This document shows positions 40,248 to 47,915 of a DNA stretch of 64,000 nt, in pieces. The stretch is from CAVVAH01 sp963746175 (GTDB lineage Bacteria; Actinomycetota; Actinomycetes; JACCUZ01): assembly GCA_963746175.1 (NCBI GenBank), contig CAVVAH010000001.1, positions 1,278,384 through 1,342,383 of the forward strand, read 5' to 3'. The notes under the pieces were generated by a model. That model did no database searches, was not told where the DNA came from, and saw only the letters and a list, made by a program, of their open reading frames with translations. The position numbers and the translations under genes are program-made. Each line of letters opens with the position of its first letter. Within the stretch, counting starts at the first letter, position 1.

Positions 40248-40826
40248 CTATGTGGGGGACACCGCCCGCTCCGAATCGTCGCGGGCCCTCGAAGACGCGT
40301 AGGCCTGCTGCAGGTCGTCCCCGGCCCGTGACCGCCGGTCCGGACCGCTCGCGATCGTCTGACCGCCGCTCAGGCCGGGATGTCCCCCGGCGCGCGCGCC
40401 GGGTGCCGGCTCGGTGGGCAGCGTCGTCACCGTGGCGTCCCCACCACCGCCACCGCCCGGGCCCGGTGGCGCGGCCTTGCGGAACCGCGCGACGCCGCGG
40501 CTCAGGTCGTGGCCGACCGTCGACGCATCGATCTCCAGCGACGTGCGCGGCTGGCCCTCGACCTCGTAGCGGTTCGCCTTCAGCCGGCCATGGACGACGA
40601 CCGGCTGGCCCTTGGCCAACGAGTCGGCGACGTTCTCCGCGACGCGTCGCCAGCAGGTCACCTGCCAGAAGATCGTGTCGCCGTCGCGCCAGCCGCCGGA
40701 CACCCTGTCGAAGCGGCGCTCGGTGGACGCCAGCCGGAACGTCGTGACCTTGGCCCCTCCCGAGGTCACGCGCAGCGTGGGGTCGGTGACCACGTTGCCC
40801 ACGACGGTCACGAGCGTCTCCTTCAT
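40248..40826 (-). CDS. ssb: Single-stranded DNA-binding protein (paralogue with long tail)
   Basis: A 192-residue SSB with an N-terminal OB fold (ETLVTVVGNVVTDPTLRVT, IFWQVTCWRRVAENVADSL, QPVVVHGRLKANRYEVEG) and a Gly/Pro-rich, disordered tail. The tail lacks the acidic DDDIPF-type tip that recruits partners in the main replicative SSB, so this is likely a secondary SSB used in stress, recombination or competence-like processes. ATG with GGGAGG upstream. It follows the GTPase pair, with ettA next downstream. Confidence 0.9.
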   Translation of the reverse strand: MKETLVTVVGNVVTDPTLRVTSGGAKVTTFRLASTERRFDRVSGGWRDGDTIFWQVTCWRRVAENVADSLAKGQPVVVHGRLKANRYEVEGQPRTSLEIDASTVGHDLSRGVARFRKAAPPGPGGGGGGDATVTTLPTEPAPGARAGGHPGLSGGQTIASGPDRRSRAGDDLQQAYASSRARDDSERAVSPT

Positions 40827-40954
40827 CGTCCCTCCCTCGGGCGGTGCCGCGCGGCAGCCGCGTACGACGACGATGAGCCGCACGCCGGGTCCCGCGGGCC
40901 GCCGCCGGCGGATCTGTGGACGCCCGGCGACGGCGCCCGTCCTGTGGACGACCG

Positions 40955-42604
40955 TCAGCCGGTGCGGGCCCGGTCCAGGGCCGTACGGGCCCGGCCGTGC
41001 CGCGCCAGCTCGGCCTCGACTGGTCCGAGCATCAGCTCGTCGGCGACCTGCTCGATCGCCGACCGCAGCCGTGACTCGGCCCGGCGTCGCCGGGCCAGCG
41101 CACCACCCCTGACCATCAGCCGGCCGACGAACGCGAGCAGCAGACCGAGCAGGACCCCGCCGACCAGGAGCAGCGTCGGCACCGGGATCCCGAGCAGCTC
41201 GGGGGTGGGCGGGTCCGGCAACCGCAGGTACGAGCCGAAGCCGAGCAGCAGCAGCCAGATGCCGCCGGTCACCGCGGCCAGCGCGAGAGCCGCCTGCAGC
41301 CCGGCACCCATGCGCCACCAGACGGGAACCCGGTCGACGCCCAGGTCGGTCCCGACGACGGCCTGGTCCAGCCGGTCGCGCACGTCGGAGGTCCGGCCGG
41401 CGGCCGCGGTCTGCACGGCACGCTGCCACGGACCTGGCAGGTCGTGCGCGACGGCGTCGCAGGCGCGCCGGAGAGCGGTGTCGACCTGGGCCCGCTGGAC
41501 CGGCGTCGGCTCCGGCACCGACGACCGGACGAGGACGGAGCGGACCTGCTTGCGGTCGCCGACCGTGAGGTGCAGCCGACGCAGCGGGTCGGGTCGCAGC
41601 CGTCGGGCCCACCGGGTCGGCGGCCAGCCCAGCAGGCCCTCGGCGCGCAGCCGCCACGACTCCTCGACCGCCGCGCCGATGACGGGCACTCCGGCGGACG
41701 ACGCGAGCGCCTCGACCAGCCGGTCGCGCTCGGCACCGGTCACGCCCGTCGGCTCGTCCGCCGAGACCGTCGTGAGCAGCTTCTCGGCGATGTCCTCGAC
41801 GTCGGCGACCAGCCGGTCGTTGCGGGCCTGGCGCCTGGACACGGCGTCGACGAGCAGGGCCTGCAGGGCGTCGACCCCGGCGCCGGTGCGCGCCGAGCAG
41901 GTGAGCACCGGCGAGCGGCGCAGACCGTCCGCGTCGAGCAGCCGCCGCAGGTCCTCGGCGCACTCCGCCGCCGCGAACGGGTTGACGGTGTCGACCTGGT
42001 TGAGGACGACCACCGTCACCGCCTGGTGACCCGTGAGCCGGCGCAGGTACCGCTCGTGCAGCACCTCGTCGGCGTACTTCTGCGGGTCGACGACCCAGAC
42101 GAGCAGGTCGACGAGCTCCACCAGCCGGTCGACCTCGTGCTGGTGCTCGACGACGGTGGAGTCGTGGTCCGGCAGGTCCAGCAGGACCAGGCCGGCCAGC
42201 TCGCCGAGGTCCTCCTCGCGCAGCCCGGGCCCGTGCCGCCAGTGCGTCTGGCGACGCGGCACACCCAGCCACTGCACGAGCGGCGCCGCGCCGTCGGATC
42301 CCCAGACGCTGGCGTACGCCTTCGACGTCGTCGGGCGGCGGACGCCGACCGGGGACAGGTCGGCGCCGGAGAGGACGTTGAACAGCGAGGACTTGCCGCT
42401 GCCGGTGGAGCCGGCCAGCGCGACGACCGTGTGCTCACCGGACAGGCGCAGCCGCTCCCCCGCCCGGGTCGAGACCGCACGGGCCCGGGCCAGCAGCCGG
42501 GGGTCCGCGACCCGGCCGTCCAGGGCCTCGACCGCCTCGTCCAGCGCGGTGAGCATGCCGGGCAGGTCGGCCCGGCGGTGCCGGCCACGCAGCCGCGGGC
42601 TCAC
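40955..42604 (-). CDS. Membrane-associated GTPase (YfjP/dynamin-like), second of pair
   Basis: A 549-residue GTPase. P-loop VVALAGSTGSGKSSLFNVLSG near residue 60, switch regions with VRRPTTSKAY, G3-like LVLLDLPDHDST, and a G4-like VVLNQVDTVNPF (NQxD instead of NKxD). The C-terminal third has two or three membrane segments (ALALAAVTGGIWLLLLGFG, LLGIPVPTLLLVGGVLLGLL) before a basic helical end. The GTG start overlaps the stop of the first GTPase by four bases (GTGA), so the two are made together and may form a heterodimer. Function unknown. Confidence 0.85.
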   Translation of the reverse strand: MSPRLRGRHRRADLPGMLTALDEAVEALDGRVADPRLLARARAVSTRAGERLRLSGEHTVVALAGSTGSGKSSLFNVLSGADLSPVGVRRPTTSKAYASVWGSDGAAPLVQWLGVPRRQTHWRHGPGLREEDLGELAGLVLLDLPDHDSTVVEHQHEVDRLVELVDLLVWVVDPQKYADEVLHERYLRRLTGHQAVTVVVLNQVDTVNPFAAAECAEDLRRLLDADGLRRSPVLTCSARTGAGVDALQALLVDAVSRRQARNDRLVADVEDIAEKLLTTVSADEPTGVTGAERDRLVEALASSAGVPVIGAAVEESWRLRAEGLLGWPPTRWARRLRPDPLRRLHLTVGDRKQVRSVLVRSSVPEPTPVQRAQVDTALRRACDAVAHDLPGPWQRAVQTAAAGRTSDVRDRLDQAVVGTDLGVDRVPVWWRMGAGLQAALALAAVTGGIWLLLLGFGSYLRLPDPPTPELLGIPVPTLLLVGGVLLGLLLAFVGRLMVRGGALARRRRAESRLRSAIEQVADELMLGPVEAELARHGRARTALDRARTG

Positions 42605-44292
42605 GCGGCGTCCTCGACGTCCTGGACGGCGGCCCGCAGCGCCGCACCCGCGTCCTCGTGCACCCCGACGTCGTCCAGCCGTGTGACGAACCGCGCCCGC
42701 TCCCCGTCGAGCAGCCGCGCGACCCGCTCCCCGAGGTCGCGCCGTGCCTGCTCGGCGAGCGACCGGACGGCCTGGTCCCCGAGGACCGCCTCCAGCACCT
42801 TCTGGCTCAGGGCGGACGCACCGGCGGCCACCGCCACCTCGCCGGCCACCAGGCCACCGGTGTGGGCGAAGACGACGATCATGACCATCAGGCCGAGCCC
42901 GTTGACGCCGAAGGCGAGGAAGCGCGCGGCGCTGCGCTTGCCCTGGGCCTGGCTGCGCACCAGGTCGAGCACGCCGGCCTGCCACTCGCGGACCTCGCGC
43001 GCCGTCGCCGCGGCGAGCCCCGGTGACGACCGCCGGAGGTCGTCGTCGCCGAGCAGCCGGGCGCCGGCCGGGTCGGCCGCCCAGGTCGTCCCGGCCCGCT
43101 CGGCGGCGGCGTCGGCCGCCGACCGCACCAGGGCCTCGACGCCCGACTCGAGCGCCTCGGCGAGCTCCTTGCCCGGCGCCGGCTTGCCCTGGACCGCCGC
43201 GGTGACGCGGTCGCGGACCCGGGACACCTTGGACTCCAGCGCGCGCATGATCTCGCCGGTGCCGACGAACTCCTGCCACCGGGCGAGCACCTCGCCGCGC
43301 AGCAGCGACCCGTCGCTGCTCGCCTCGGAGACCTGCCGCAGCGCGACGTCGTACGCCCCGTCGACCTCCTTGCGCAGGCGCACCACGGTCTCGGCCTGCT
43401 CGTCGGCGGCAGCGGCCAGGGTGAACACGCGGGCTGCCAGCGAGCGCACCGCCCCGTCCAGCGTGTGCCGCACGACGGCAGCCCGGGTGTCGGCGTCGGC
43501 GGCCAGCCCGTGCAGCCAGCTGCGCACCGGGTCGACGACGTCGGGAGGCAGCAGCGCGTCGTACGTCGACGTCTCCGGGATCACGAACAGCGGGGCGCCG
43601 CCCAGCCCCTGGTCGGTGAGCATCGCGGCGAGGTGACCGCGCACCTCGTCGACGGCCTCCGGCGGCACGCGGTCGAGCAGCACGGCGACCGCCGTCCCCC
43701 GGGTGACCGCGAGCCGCAGGAACTCCCACGGCACCGCATCGGCGTACCGGGCCGCCGTGGTGACGAACAGCCACATGTCCGCCGCGGCGAGCAGCTGGGT
43801 CGCGAGCTCGCGGTTGCGGGTCACGACCGAGTCGATGTCCGGGGCATCGAGCACGGCGAGGCCCATCGGGATGCCACGGCTCGGCACCAGCTGCAGGGTG
43901 GTCGGATCGGTCGAGCTGGACGTCGTCCTCGTCAGGCCGGGCAGGATCCGTGGCTCCTCGAACCACGCGTTGTCGGTCGGGTGGTAGGCGATCACCGCGG
44001 ACCGGGTGGTCGGCCGGAGAACCCCGGCGGCGCTGATCCGCGCTCCGACCAGGCTGTTGACCAGCGTCGACTTCCCGGCGCCGGTCGGTCCGCCCACGAC
44101 GGCGAGCAGCGGGGCGTCCAGCCGGCGAAGCCGCGGCAGCACGTAGTCGGCGAGCTGGTCGGCCGTCTCCCGGCGCAGCGTCCGGGCCTGGTCGGCGCCG
44201 GCGACGTCGAGGGGCAGGCGCAGCTCGGCGACCTGCTCGCCCAGCCCCTCCAGGGCAGCCAGCAGGGCTGCAGGTCCGGCGCCTGGTGCCAC
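42601..44292 (-). CDS. Membrane-associated GTPase (dynamin-like), first of pair
   Basis: A 563-residue GTPase. P-loop VVGGPTGAGKSTLVNSLVG at about 65-80, RPTTRSAVIAYHP switch region, and G3-like LAVLDAPDIDSVVT with DAPD in the place of DxxG. The G4 position (VAVLLDRVPPEAVDEV) lacks the N/TKxD specificity motif, so nucleotide choice is uncertain. A long helical middle part precedes a paired membrane hairpin (FGVNGLGLMVMIVVFAHTGG, AVAAGASALSQKVLEAVLG) near 440-500. That layout resembles bacterial dynamin-like proteins. The GTG at 44292 has GAGGAT upstream. Divergent from the ArsR operon. Confidence 0.83.
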   Translation of the reverse strand: MAPGAGPAALLAALEGLGEQVAELRLPLDVAGADQARTLRRETADQLADYVLPRLRRLDAPLLAVVGGPTGAGKSTLVNSLVGARISAAGVLRPTTRSAVIAYHPTDNAWFEEPRILPGLTRTTSSSTDPTTLQLVPSRGIPMGLAVLDAPDIDSVVTRNRELATQLLAAADMWLFVTTAARYADAVPWEFLRLAVTRGTAVAVLLDRVPPEAVDEVRGHLAAMLTDQGLGGAPLFVIPETSTYDALLPPDVVDPVRSWLHGLAADADTRAAVVRHTLDGAVRSLAARVFTLAAAADEQAETVVRLRKEVDGAYDVALRQVSEASSDGSLLRGEVLARWQEFVGTGEIMRALESKVSRVRDRVTAAVQGKPAPGKELAEALESGVEALVRSAADAAAERAGTTWAADPAGARLLGDDDLRRSSPGLAAATAREVREWQAGVLDLVRSQAQGKRSAARFLAFGVNGLGLMVMIVVFAHTGGLVAGEVAVAAGASALSQKVLEAVLGDQAVRSLAEQARRDLGERVARLLDGERARFVTRLDDVGVHEDAGAALRAAVQDVEDAA

Positions 44293-44457
44293 GGGGGCAA
44301 TCCTCGCCCACGCGGGGGCGACCCGGGTGCCTTCGCGATCACCGGCGCGCCGCGAGACGCCGCACGACGGCAGCGAGCGGTACGGCACCGCCTCGCTCGC
44401 GGACTCACGACGTTCGCGTCGTCGGCCCGCACCGCGAGATCGTCGCAGGTACTAGAC

Positions 44458-44477
44458 AGGTGACCATTTGGTCACCT
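44458..44477. promoter_or_regulatory. Operator: perfect 9-bp inverted repeat before the ArsR-SRPBCC operon
   Basis: AGGTGACCATTTGGTCACCT is a perfect dyad with 9-bp arms and a TT centre. It ends directly before the first ATG of the ArsR-family gene, and would therefore overlap the promoter or transcription start. The position and symmetry fit autorepression by that dimeric winged-helix protein. Confidence 0.8.
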
Positions 44478-44489
44478 ATGCTCACCGCC

Positions 44490-44807
44490 ATGGACGACGA
44501 CCGGGTCTTCAAGGCACTCGGCGACCCGACCCGTCGGTTCCTGCTCGACCTGCTCTTCGCGCGTGACGGCCGCACGCTCACCGAGCTGGAGTCCGAGCTG
44601 GAGATGACACGGTTCGGCGTCATGAAGCACCTCCGGGTGCTCGAGGACGCCGGCCTCGTCGTCACCCGCAAGCAGGGCCGGGAGAAGCTGCACTTCCTCA
44701 ACCCGGTGCCCATCCGGCAGGTCCACGACCGCTGGATCGACAAGTACACGGAGCGCCAGGTGAGCGCGCTCGTCGACCTCAAGAACGAGCTGGAGAGGGA
44801 ATCATGA
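44490..44807 (+). CDS. ArsR-family transcriptional regulator
   Basis: A 105-residue winged-helix repressor: VFKALGDPTRRFLLDLLFAR is the family start and ELEMTRFGVMKHLRVLEDAG the recognition helix region, followed by KQGREKLHFLNPVPIR. No metal-binding Cys pair is present, which fits the subgroup that pairs with SRPBCC proteins and does not sense metals. An ATG at 44478, abutting the operator, is an alternative start. Its stop overlaps the next gene as ATGA. Confidence 0.92.
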   Translation: MDDDRVFKALGDPTRRFLLDLLFARDGRTLTELESELEMTRFGVMKHLRVLEDAGLVVTRKQGREKLHFLNPVPIRQVHDRWIDKYTERQVSALVDLKNELERES

Positions 44808-45364
44808 CCACCACTGCAGGAACGACGGCGGACACCGCCACGACGACGCAGGTGCACCGCGTCTACATCAAGGCCGACGCCCAGCGGATCTGGGACGCGA
44901 TCACCCAGCCGGAGTGGACCCGGCGCTACGGCTACACCGGGGTGGTCGACAGCGACTGGCGGCCCGGCAGCCCGTACCTCATGCACCCCACGGCGTCGTT
45001 CAAGGCGGCGGCCGAGGCAGGCGGCTTCCCGTGCCCGGACCCGATCGTCGACGGCGAGGTGGAGGAGGCCGACCCGCCGCGCCGATTGGTCACCACCTGG
45101 CGGATGCTCATGGACCCCCAGACCTCGGAGGAGCCGTTCACGCGGCTCACCCACGAGATCAAGCAGCTGCCCGCCGGCTACTGCTCGCTCACCGTCGTGC
45201 ACGAGTGCCCCGGAGCGCCGAGGACGCAGGCGATGCTCCGCGGCGTCGACGAGGACATGGGCGCCGGCGGCGGTTGGGACTGGGTCCTCAGCGACCTCAA
45301 GACCCTGCTCGAGACCGGCGAGACGATGACCGGCAGCTGGCAGCCGGGCGCTCCGCAGGACTGA
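44804..45364 (+). CDS. SRPBCC / AHSA1-family protein
   Basis: A 186-residue START-like protein (VHRVYIKADAQRIWDAITQP, GEVEEADPPRRLVTTWRMLM, CSLTVVHECPGA). The helix-grip fold binds hydrophobic ligands; partner ArsR-SRPBCC operons are common in actinobacteria and may respond to the ligand bound. Translation is coupled to the regulator through the ATGA overlap. A strong hairpin terminator follows. Confidence 0.9.
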   Translation: MTTTAGTTADTATTTQVHRVYIKADAQRIWDAITQPEWTRRYGYTGVVDSDWRPGSPYLMHPTASFKAAAEAGGFPCPDPIVDGEVEEADPPRRLVTTWRMLMDPQTSEEPFTRLTHEIKQLPAGYCSLTVVHECPGAPRTQAMLRGVDEDMGAGGGWDWVLSDLKTLLETGETMTGSWQPGAPQD

Positions 45365-45374
45365 CCGCTGGCCA

Positions 45375-45411
45375 GGTGCCGGGGACCCGTCAGGTGCGGG
45401 TCCCCGGCACC
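45375..45411. terminator. Bidirectional hairpin terminator
   Basis: A perfect 15-bp stem (GGTGCCGGGGACCCG paired with its complement) around a 7-nt loop TCAGGTG sits between the convergent SRPBCC gene (ends 45364) and the 121-residue gene (ends 45427). No T tract on either side. It would stop transcription from both. Confidence 0.85.
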
Positions 45412-45426
45412 GTCGCGCCAGGGGCG

Positions 45427-45792
45427 TCAGCGCTCCCAGGGCGCGGTGTCGCCCATCTTCGAGTAGTACTTCGCGAGGTGGGACCTCACGCGGTCGATGT
45501 CTCGCTCGGGCAGGTCCACTCCCCCGCGCGAGCCCTCCATGACGTTGCCCGCGGCCATGACACCGCGCGGCACCGCGCGCAGCCGGCCGTCGACGACGTC
45601 GGCGACGAGCAGCTTGTAGCTGCCGAAGTTGTCCTTCTTCTCCGCGTCGTACCAGACGTGCGCGTCCCGGTACTTCTCGTTCGGCTCGTCCTGGGCACCG
45701 GCCCACTCGCGCACCCTCTTCTCGGCGGCGGTGCCGTCCCACTCACGATCGCGGTCGGCGAGCGGCAGGTCCTGGAAGGTGGTCACGGCCAT
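45427..45792 (-). CDS. Hypothetical protein resembling a phage-associated domain
   Basis: A 121-residue soluble protein. The pattern WDGTAAEKRVREWAGAQ, then KKDNFGSYKLLVADVVDGRL, then AVPRGVMAAGNVMEGSRGG and VRSHLAKYYSKMG recalls a domain often found in phage-related proteins beside HK97 prohead proteases; this is from memory of motif patterns and needs a profile search. No other phage gene is nearby. It lies between a terminator and the tRNA-Arg repeat array. Confidence 0.6.
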   Translation of the reverse strand: MAVTTFQDLPLADRDREWDGTAAEKRVREWAGAQDEPNEKYRDAHVWYDAEKKDNFGSYKLLVADVVDGRLRAVPRGVMAAGNVMEGSRGGVDLPERDIDRVRSHLAKYYSKMGDTAPWER

Positions 45793-45946
45793 GGCGTCCT
45801 CCTCGTACGGCGAGTGCTCACACGTGGCTTCCTCGTCGCCGTACCCGGTCGACCCGCTGCCATGCAGTCACGCCGACCGCGCGGTGACGCCGCTACCGTT
45901 GCGGTCGGGCGACCGGCGCACCGGGGCGTGCGACCGACCGCCACGA

Positions 45947-46019
45947 GCGCCCGTAGCTCAGTGGATAGAGCGACTGCCTTCTAAGCAGTTGGTCGCAGGT
46001 TCGAGTCCTGCCGGGCGCG
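45947..46019 (+). tRNA. tRNA-Arg (anticodon TCT)
   Basis: Full cloverleaf: acceptor GCGCCCG/CGGGCGC, D arm GCTCAGTGGATAGAGC, anticodon stem ACTGC/GCAGT with loop CTTCTAA giving TCT and A37, T arm GCAGG-TTCGAGT-CCTGC, discriminator G. CCA is not encoded. The gene is directly followed by four 74-bp repeats that contain its 3' 48 nt. Confidence 0.96.
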
Positions 46020-46315
46020 CCGGGTGATGCTCGCCGTCGACACAGGACTGCCTTCTCAGCAGCTGGTCGCAGGTTCGAGTCCTGCCGGGCGCGCCGGGTG
46101 ATGCTCGCCGTCGACACAGGACTGCCTTCTCAGCAGTTGGTCGCAGGTTCGAGTCCTGCCGGGCGCGCCGGGTGATGCTCGCCGTCGACACAGGACTGCC
46201 TTCTCAGCAGTTGGTCGCAGGTTCGAGTCCTGCCGGGCGCGCCGGGTGATGCTCGCCGTCGACACAGGACTGCCTTCTCAGCAGTTGGTCGCAGGTTCGA
46301 GTCCTGCCGGGCGCG
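46020..46315 (+). repeat. Tandem array of four 74-bp tRNA-Arg-derived repeats
   Basis: Units start at 46020, 46094, 46168 and 46242 with no spacer. Each has a 26-nt novel 5' part (CCGGGTGATGCTCGCCGTCG then ACACAG) and a 48-nt 3' part equal to tRNA-Arg positions from just before the anticodon stem to the discriminator, with one change shared by all (loop CTTCTAA to CTTCTCA, i.e. A37C). Units 2-4 are identical; unit 1 differs at 46063 (C for T). The 5' half of the tRNA is absent, so the units cannot fold as tRNA. Confidence 0.93.
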
Positions 46316-46342
46316 CTGCTGGGGCGCGCCGTCGACGGTGCC

Positions 46343-46564
46343 TCAGGGGGTGGGCTGCTCCAGGACGCGCAGCGTGTCGAGGTCGCGCGCGATGCGCAGC
46401 CGGCGCTCCTGCTGGGACCGGGTGGCGACGAGGAACTCCGCCGCCTCCATCCGGACCGCCTCGGACTGCCAGTCGACCCGCCGGCCGAAGTCCTCGTCCC
46501 CGTCGTCGGGCGCCGTCGACACGTCGGGTCGACCGGTCACCTGCTCGCTCCTGGCGTCGCTCAT
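46343..46564 (-). CDS. Small paralogous protein 1 (WQSEAVR family)
   Basis: A 73-residue charged protein of no known family. After a disordered acidic head (DVSTAPDDGDEDFGRR) comes VDWQSEAVRMEAAEFLVATR, then QQERRLRIARDLDTLRVLEQ, probably one long helix. The same block occurs in the next gene upstream (46637-47041). ATG start; ends 28 bp after the last tRNA-derived repeat. Confidence 0.65.
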   Translation of the reverse strand: MSDARSEQVTGRPDVSTAPDDGDEDFGRRVDWQSEAVRMEAAEFLVATRSQQERRLRIARDLDTLRVLEQPTP

Positions 46565-46636
46565 GGTCGGACCTCCGCCCGGGTCATGCCCGCGGAGGTC
46601 GGGCGCCAAGCGGTCAACGACGCGGCAGACGCGAGG

Positions 46637-47041
46637 TCACGCCCCCTGGCCCTCGTCGCGGGACTGCTCGCGCAGCCGCTGGGTGAGGCCGGCCAGCCGG
46701 CGCCGGGACGACTCCTGGACCCGGGTGGCCACGAGGAACTCGGCCGCCTCGATCCGGACCGCCTCCGACTGCCACGACGTGCGTACTCCGTAGAGGTCCG
46801 GTTCGACCCACTCGTCCGGGCCGGGCGCCGGCGCCGGCGGCACCAGGTGTCCGGCGACGTCGGTGGGAGGTTCGACGCGGGCGGCGCCGGTGTCCGTGGA
46901 AGGGATCTCGGACACCGGCGCCGGCCCGGCGGGGGACGACGGGAGGCCCGTCGCGGGAGCGGCCGACGACGAACCGGGGACGACGCGCGGCGGAGCGTCA
47001 CGGCGGACCTCCAGCCGGTCCCGCCTGGCTCGTGTCGCCAT
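46637..47041 (-). CDS. Small paralogous protein 2 (WQSEAVR family)
   Basis: A 134-residue protein with a basic start (MATRARRDRLEVRRDAPPR), a long Pro/Ala/Ser-rich disordered region, and a C-terminal block TSWQSEAVRIEAAEFLVATR followed by VQESSRRRLAGLTQRLREQS, which repeats the core of the gene at 46343-46564. No membrane segment. The two genes are in the same orientation, 72 bp apart, and look like an old tandem duplication. Function unknown. Confidence 0.7.
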   Translation of the reverse strand: MATRARRDRLEVRRDAPPRVVPGSSSAAPATGLPSSPAGPAPVSEIPSTDTGAARVEPPTDVAGHLVPPAPAPGPDEWVEPDLYGVRTSWQSEAVRIEAAEFLVATRVQESSRRRLAGLTQRLREQSRDEGQGA

Positions 47042-47273
47042 CTCGACACCCCGATCGGCAGCTGTGGGGGCTGCTTCCCCATCGTGCGCCCGCGAGTGGC
47101 CACCGCCGCGGCAGGACTGGTCACGATCAGGTAATAAATCCTCACCGTCCGTAACACTTGCACCACTGCCCCCGCGGGGTGGTCACCTCACCGCCGGTCA
47201 GGACGGCAGCCCCGGGTCCCCGTCGGCACGCAGGGTGATGGTCCGCGGCGGCCGGCAGGGGTCAGCAGGCGGG

Positions 47274-47915
47274 TCAGCAGCACGTGTCGGCCAGCGACTC
47301 GGCCCGCCAGCTGCGGACCCCCTCGACCGCCGCCAGGCCGGCGACGACGAGGGCGGCAAGGGGGTCGGCCCACCACCAGCCGAGCGCGGCGTTGAGCAGC
47401 AGGCCGCCGAGCACCACGCCGGAGAGGATCGCGCACAGCCGGGTCTGGCCGGCCTCCCGCTCCTGGGCGCGGGAGCCCAGCACGGGCGCCAGCCGGCGCT
47501 TGGCCCGGGCCAGCACCGGCATCGTCACGAGTGACAGCGCGGTGACGACGATGCCGACCCGGCTGACGTCGGGCTCGTGCTGCCCGGCGAGGTCGAGGAC
47601 CGCGTTGAACGCGACCCAGGCGGCCAGCGCGCCGAAGCACACCGCCAGCGCGCGGGTCGCCCGCCGGTCGTCGGGCTGGGTGCAGCCGGTGCGCTCCTCG
47701 CGGGCCAGCCGCCAGGCCAGCACGCCGGCGCCGGAGACCTCCACCACGGAGTCGAGTCCGAACGCCATCAGCCCGAGCGACCCGGCCGCGACCCCGGCCG
47801 ACAGCGCGACGGCGGCCTCCACGACGTTCCAGCCGATCGTGACCCGGTTGAGCAGCCGGGCTCGACGCAGTGCCGCCGGCCGCTCGAGCACCGGGCGGAC
47901 GGGCGCGGTGGTCAT
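47274..47915 (-). CDS. Cation-efflux (CDF-type) transporter, metal exporter candidate
   Basis: A 213-residue membrane protein with about six membrane segments of the cation-diffusion-facilitator fold and no cytoplasmic C-terminal domain. GLMAFGLDSVVEVSGAGVLAW and LLLNAALGWWWADPLAALVV hold the paired Asp motifs expected for the metal site. The protein ends in DTCC, a possible soft-metal ligand pair. Its ATG overlaps the stop of the ArsR-family gene (ATGA), so the transporter is under that sensor's control. Confidence 0.85.
   Translation of the reverse strand: MTTAPVRPVLERPAALRRARLLNRVTIGWNVVEAAVALSAGVAAGSLGLMAFGLDSVVEVSGAGVLAWRLAREERTGCTQPDDRRATRALAVCFGALAAWVAFNAVLDLAGQHEPDVSRVGIVVTALSLVTMPVLARAKRRLAPVLGSRAQEREAGQTRLCAILSGVVLGGLLLNAALGWWWADPLAALVVAGLAAVEGVRSWRAESLADTCC

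Noticed and set aside
44057..44311. One giant 1118-residue protein spanning both GTPase genes (40955-44311)
   Set aside because: The long frame passes through the first GTPase in the wrong frame; the true genes are 42601-44292 and 40955-42604 with a GTGA overlap.
45893..46265. Three overlapping minus-strand reading frames across the tRNA-Arg repeat array, with repeated peptide RRARQDSNLRP
   Set aside because: They are translations of tRNA and tRNA-derived repeats. The peptide is a well-known false product of antisense tRNA sequence, and the 74-bp period is not a multiple of three.
46020..46315. CRISPR array
   Set aside because: The units are contiguous with no variable spacers, and each contains a tRNA 3' half. 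No cas gene is present.
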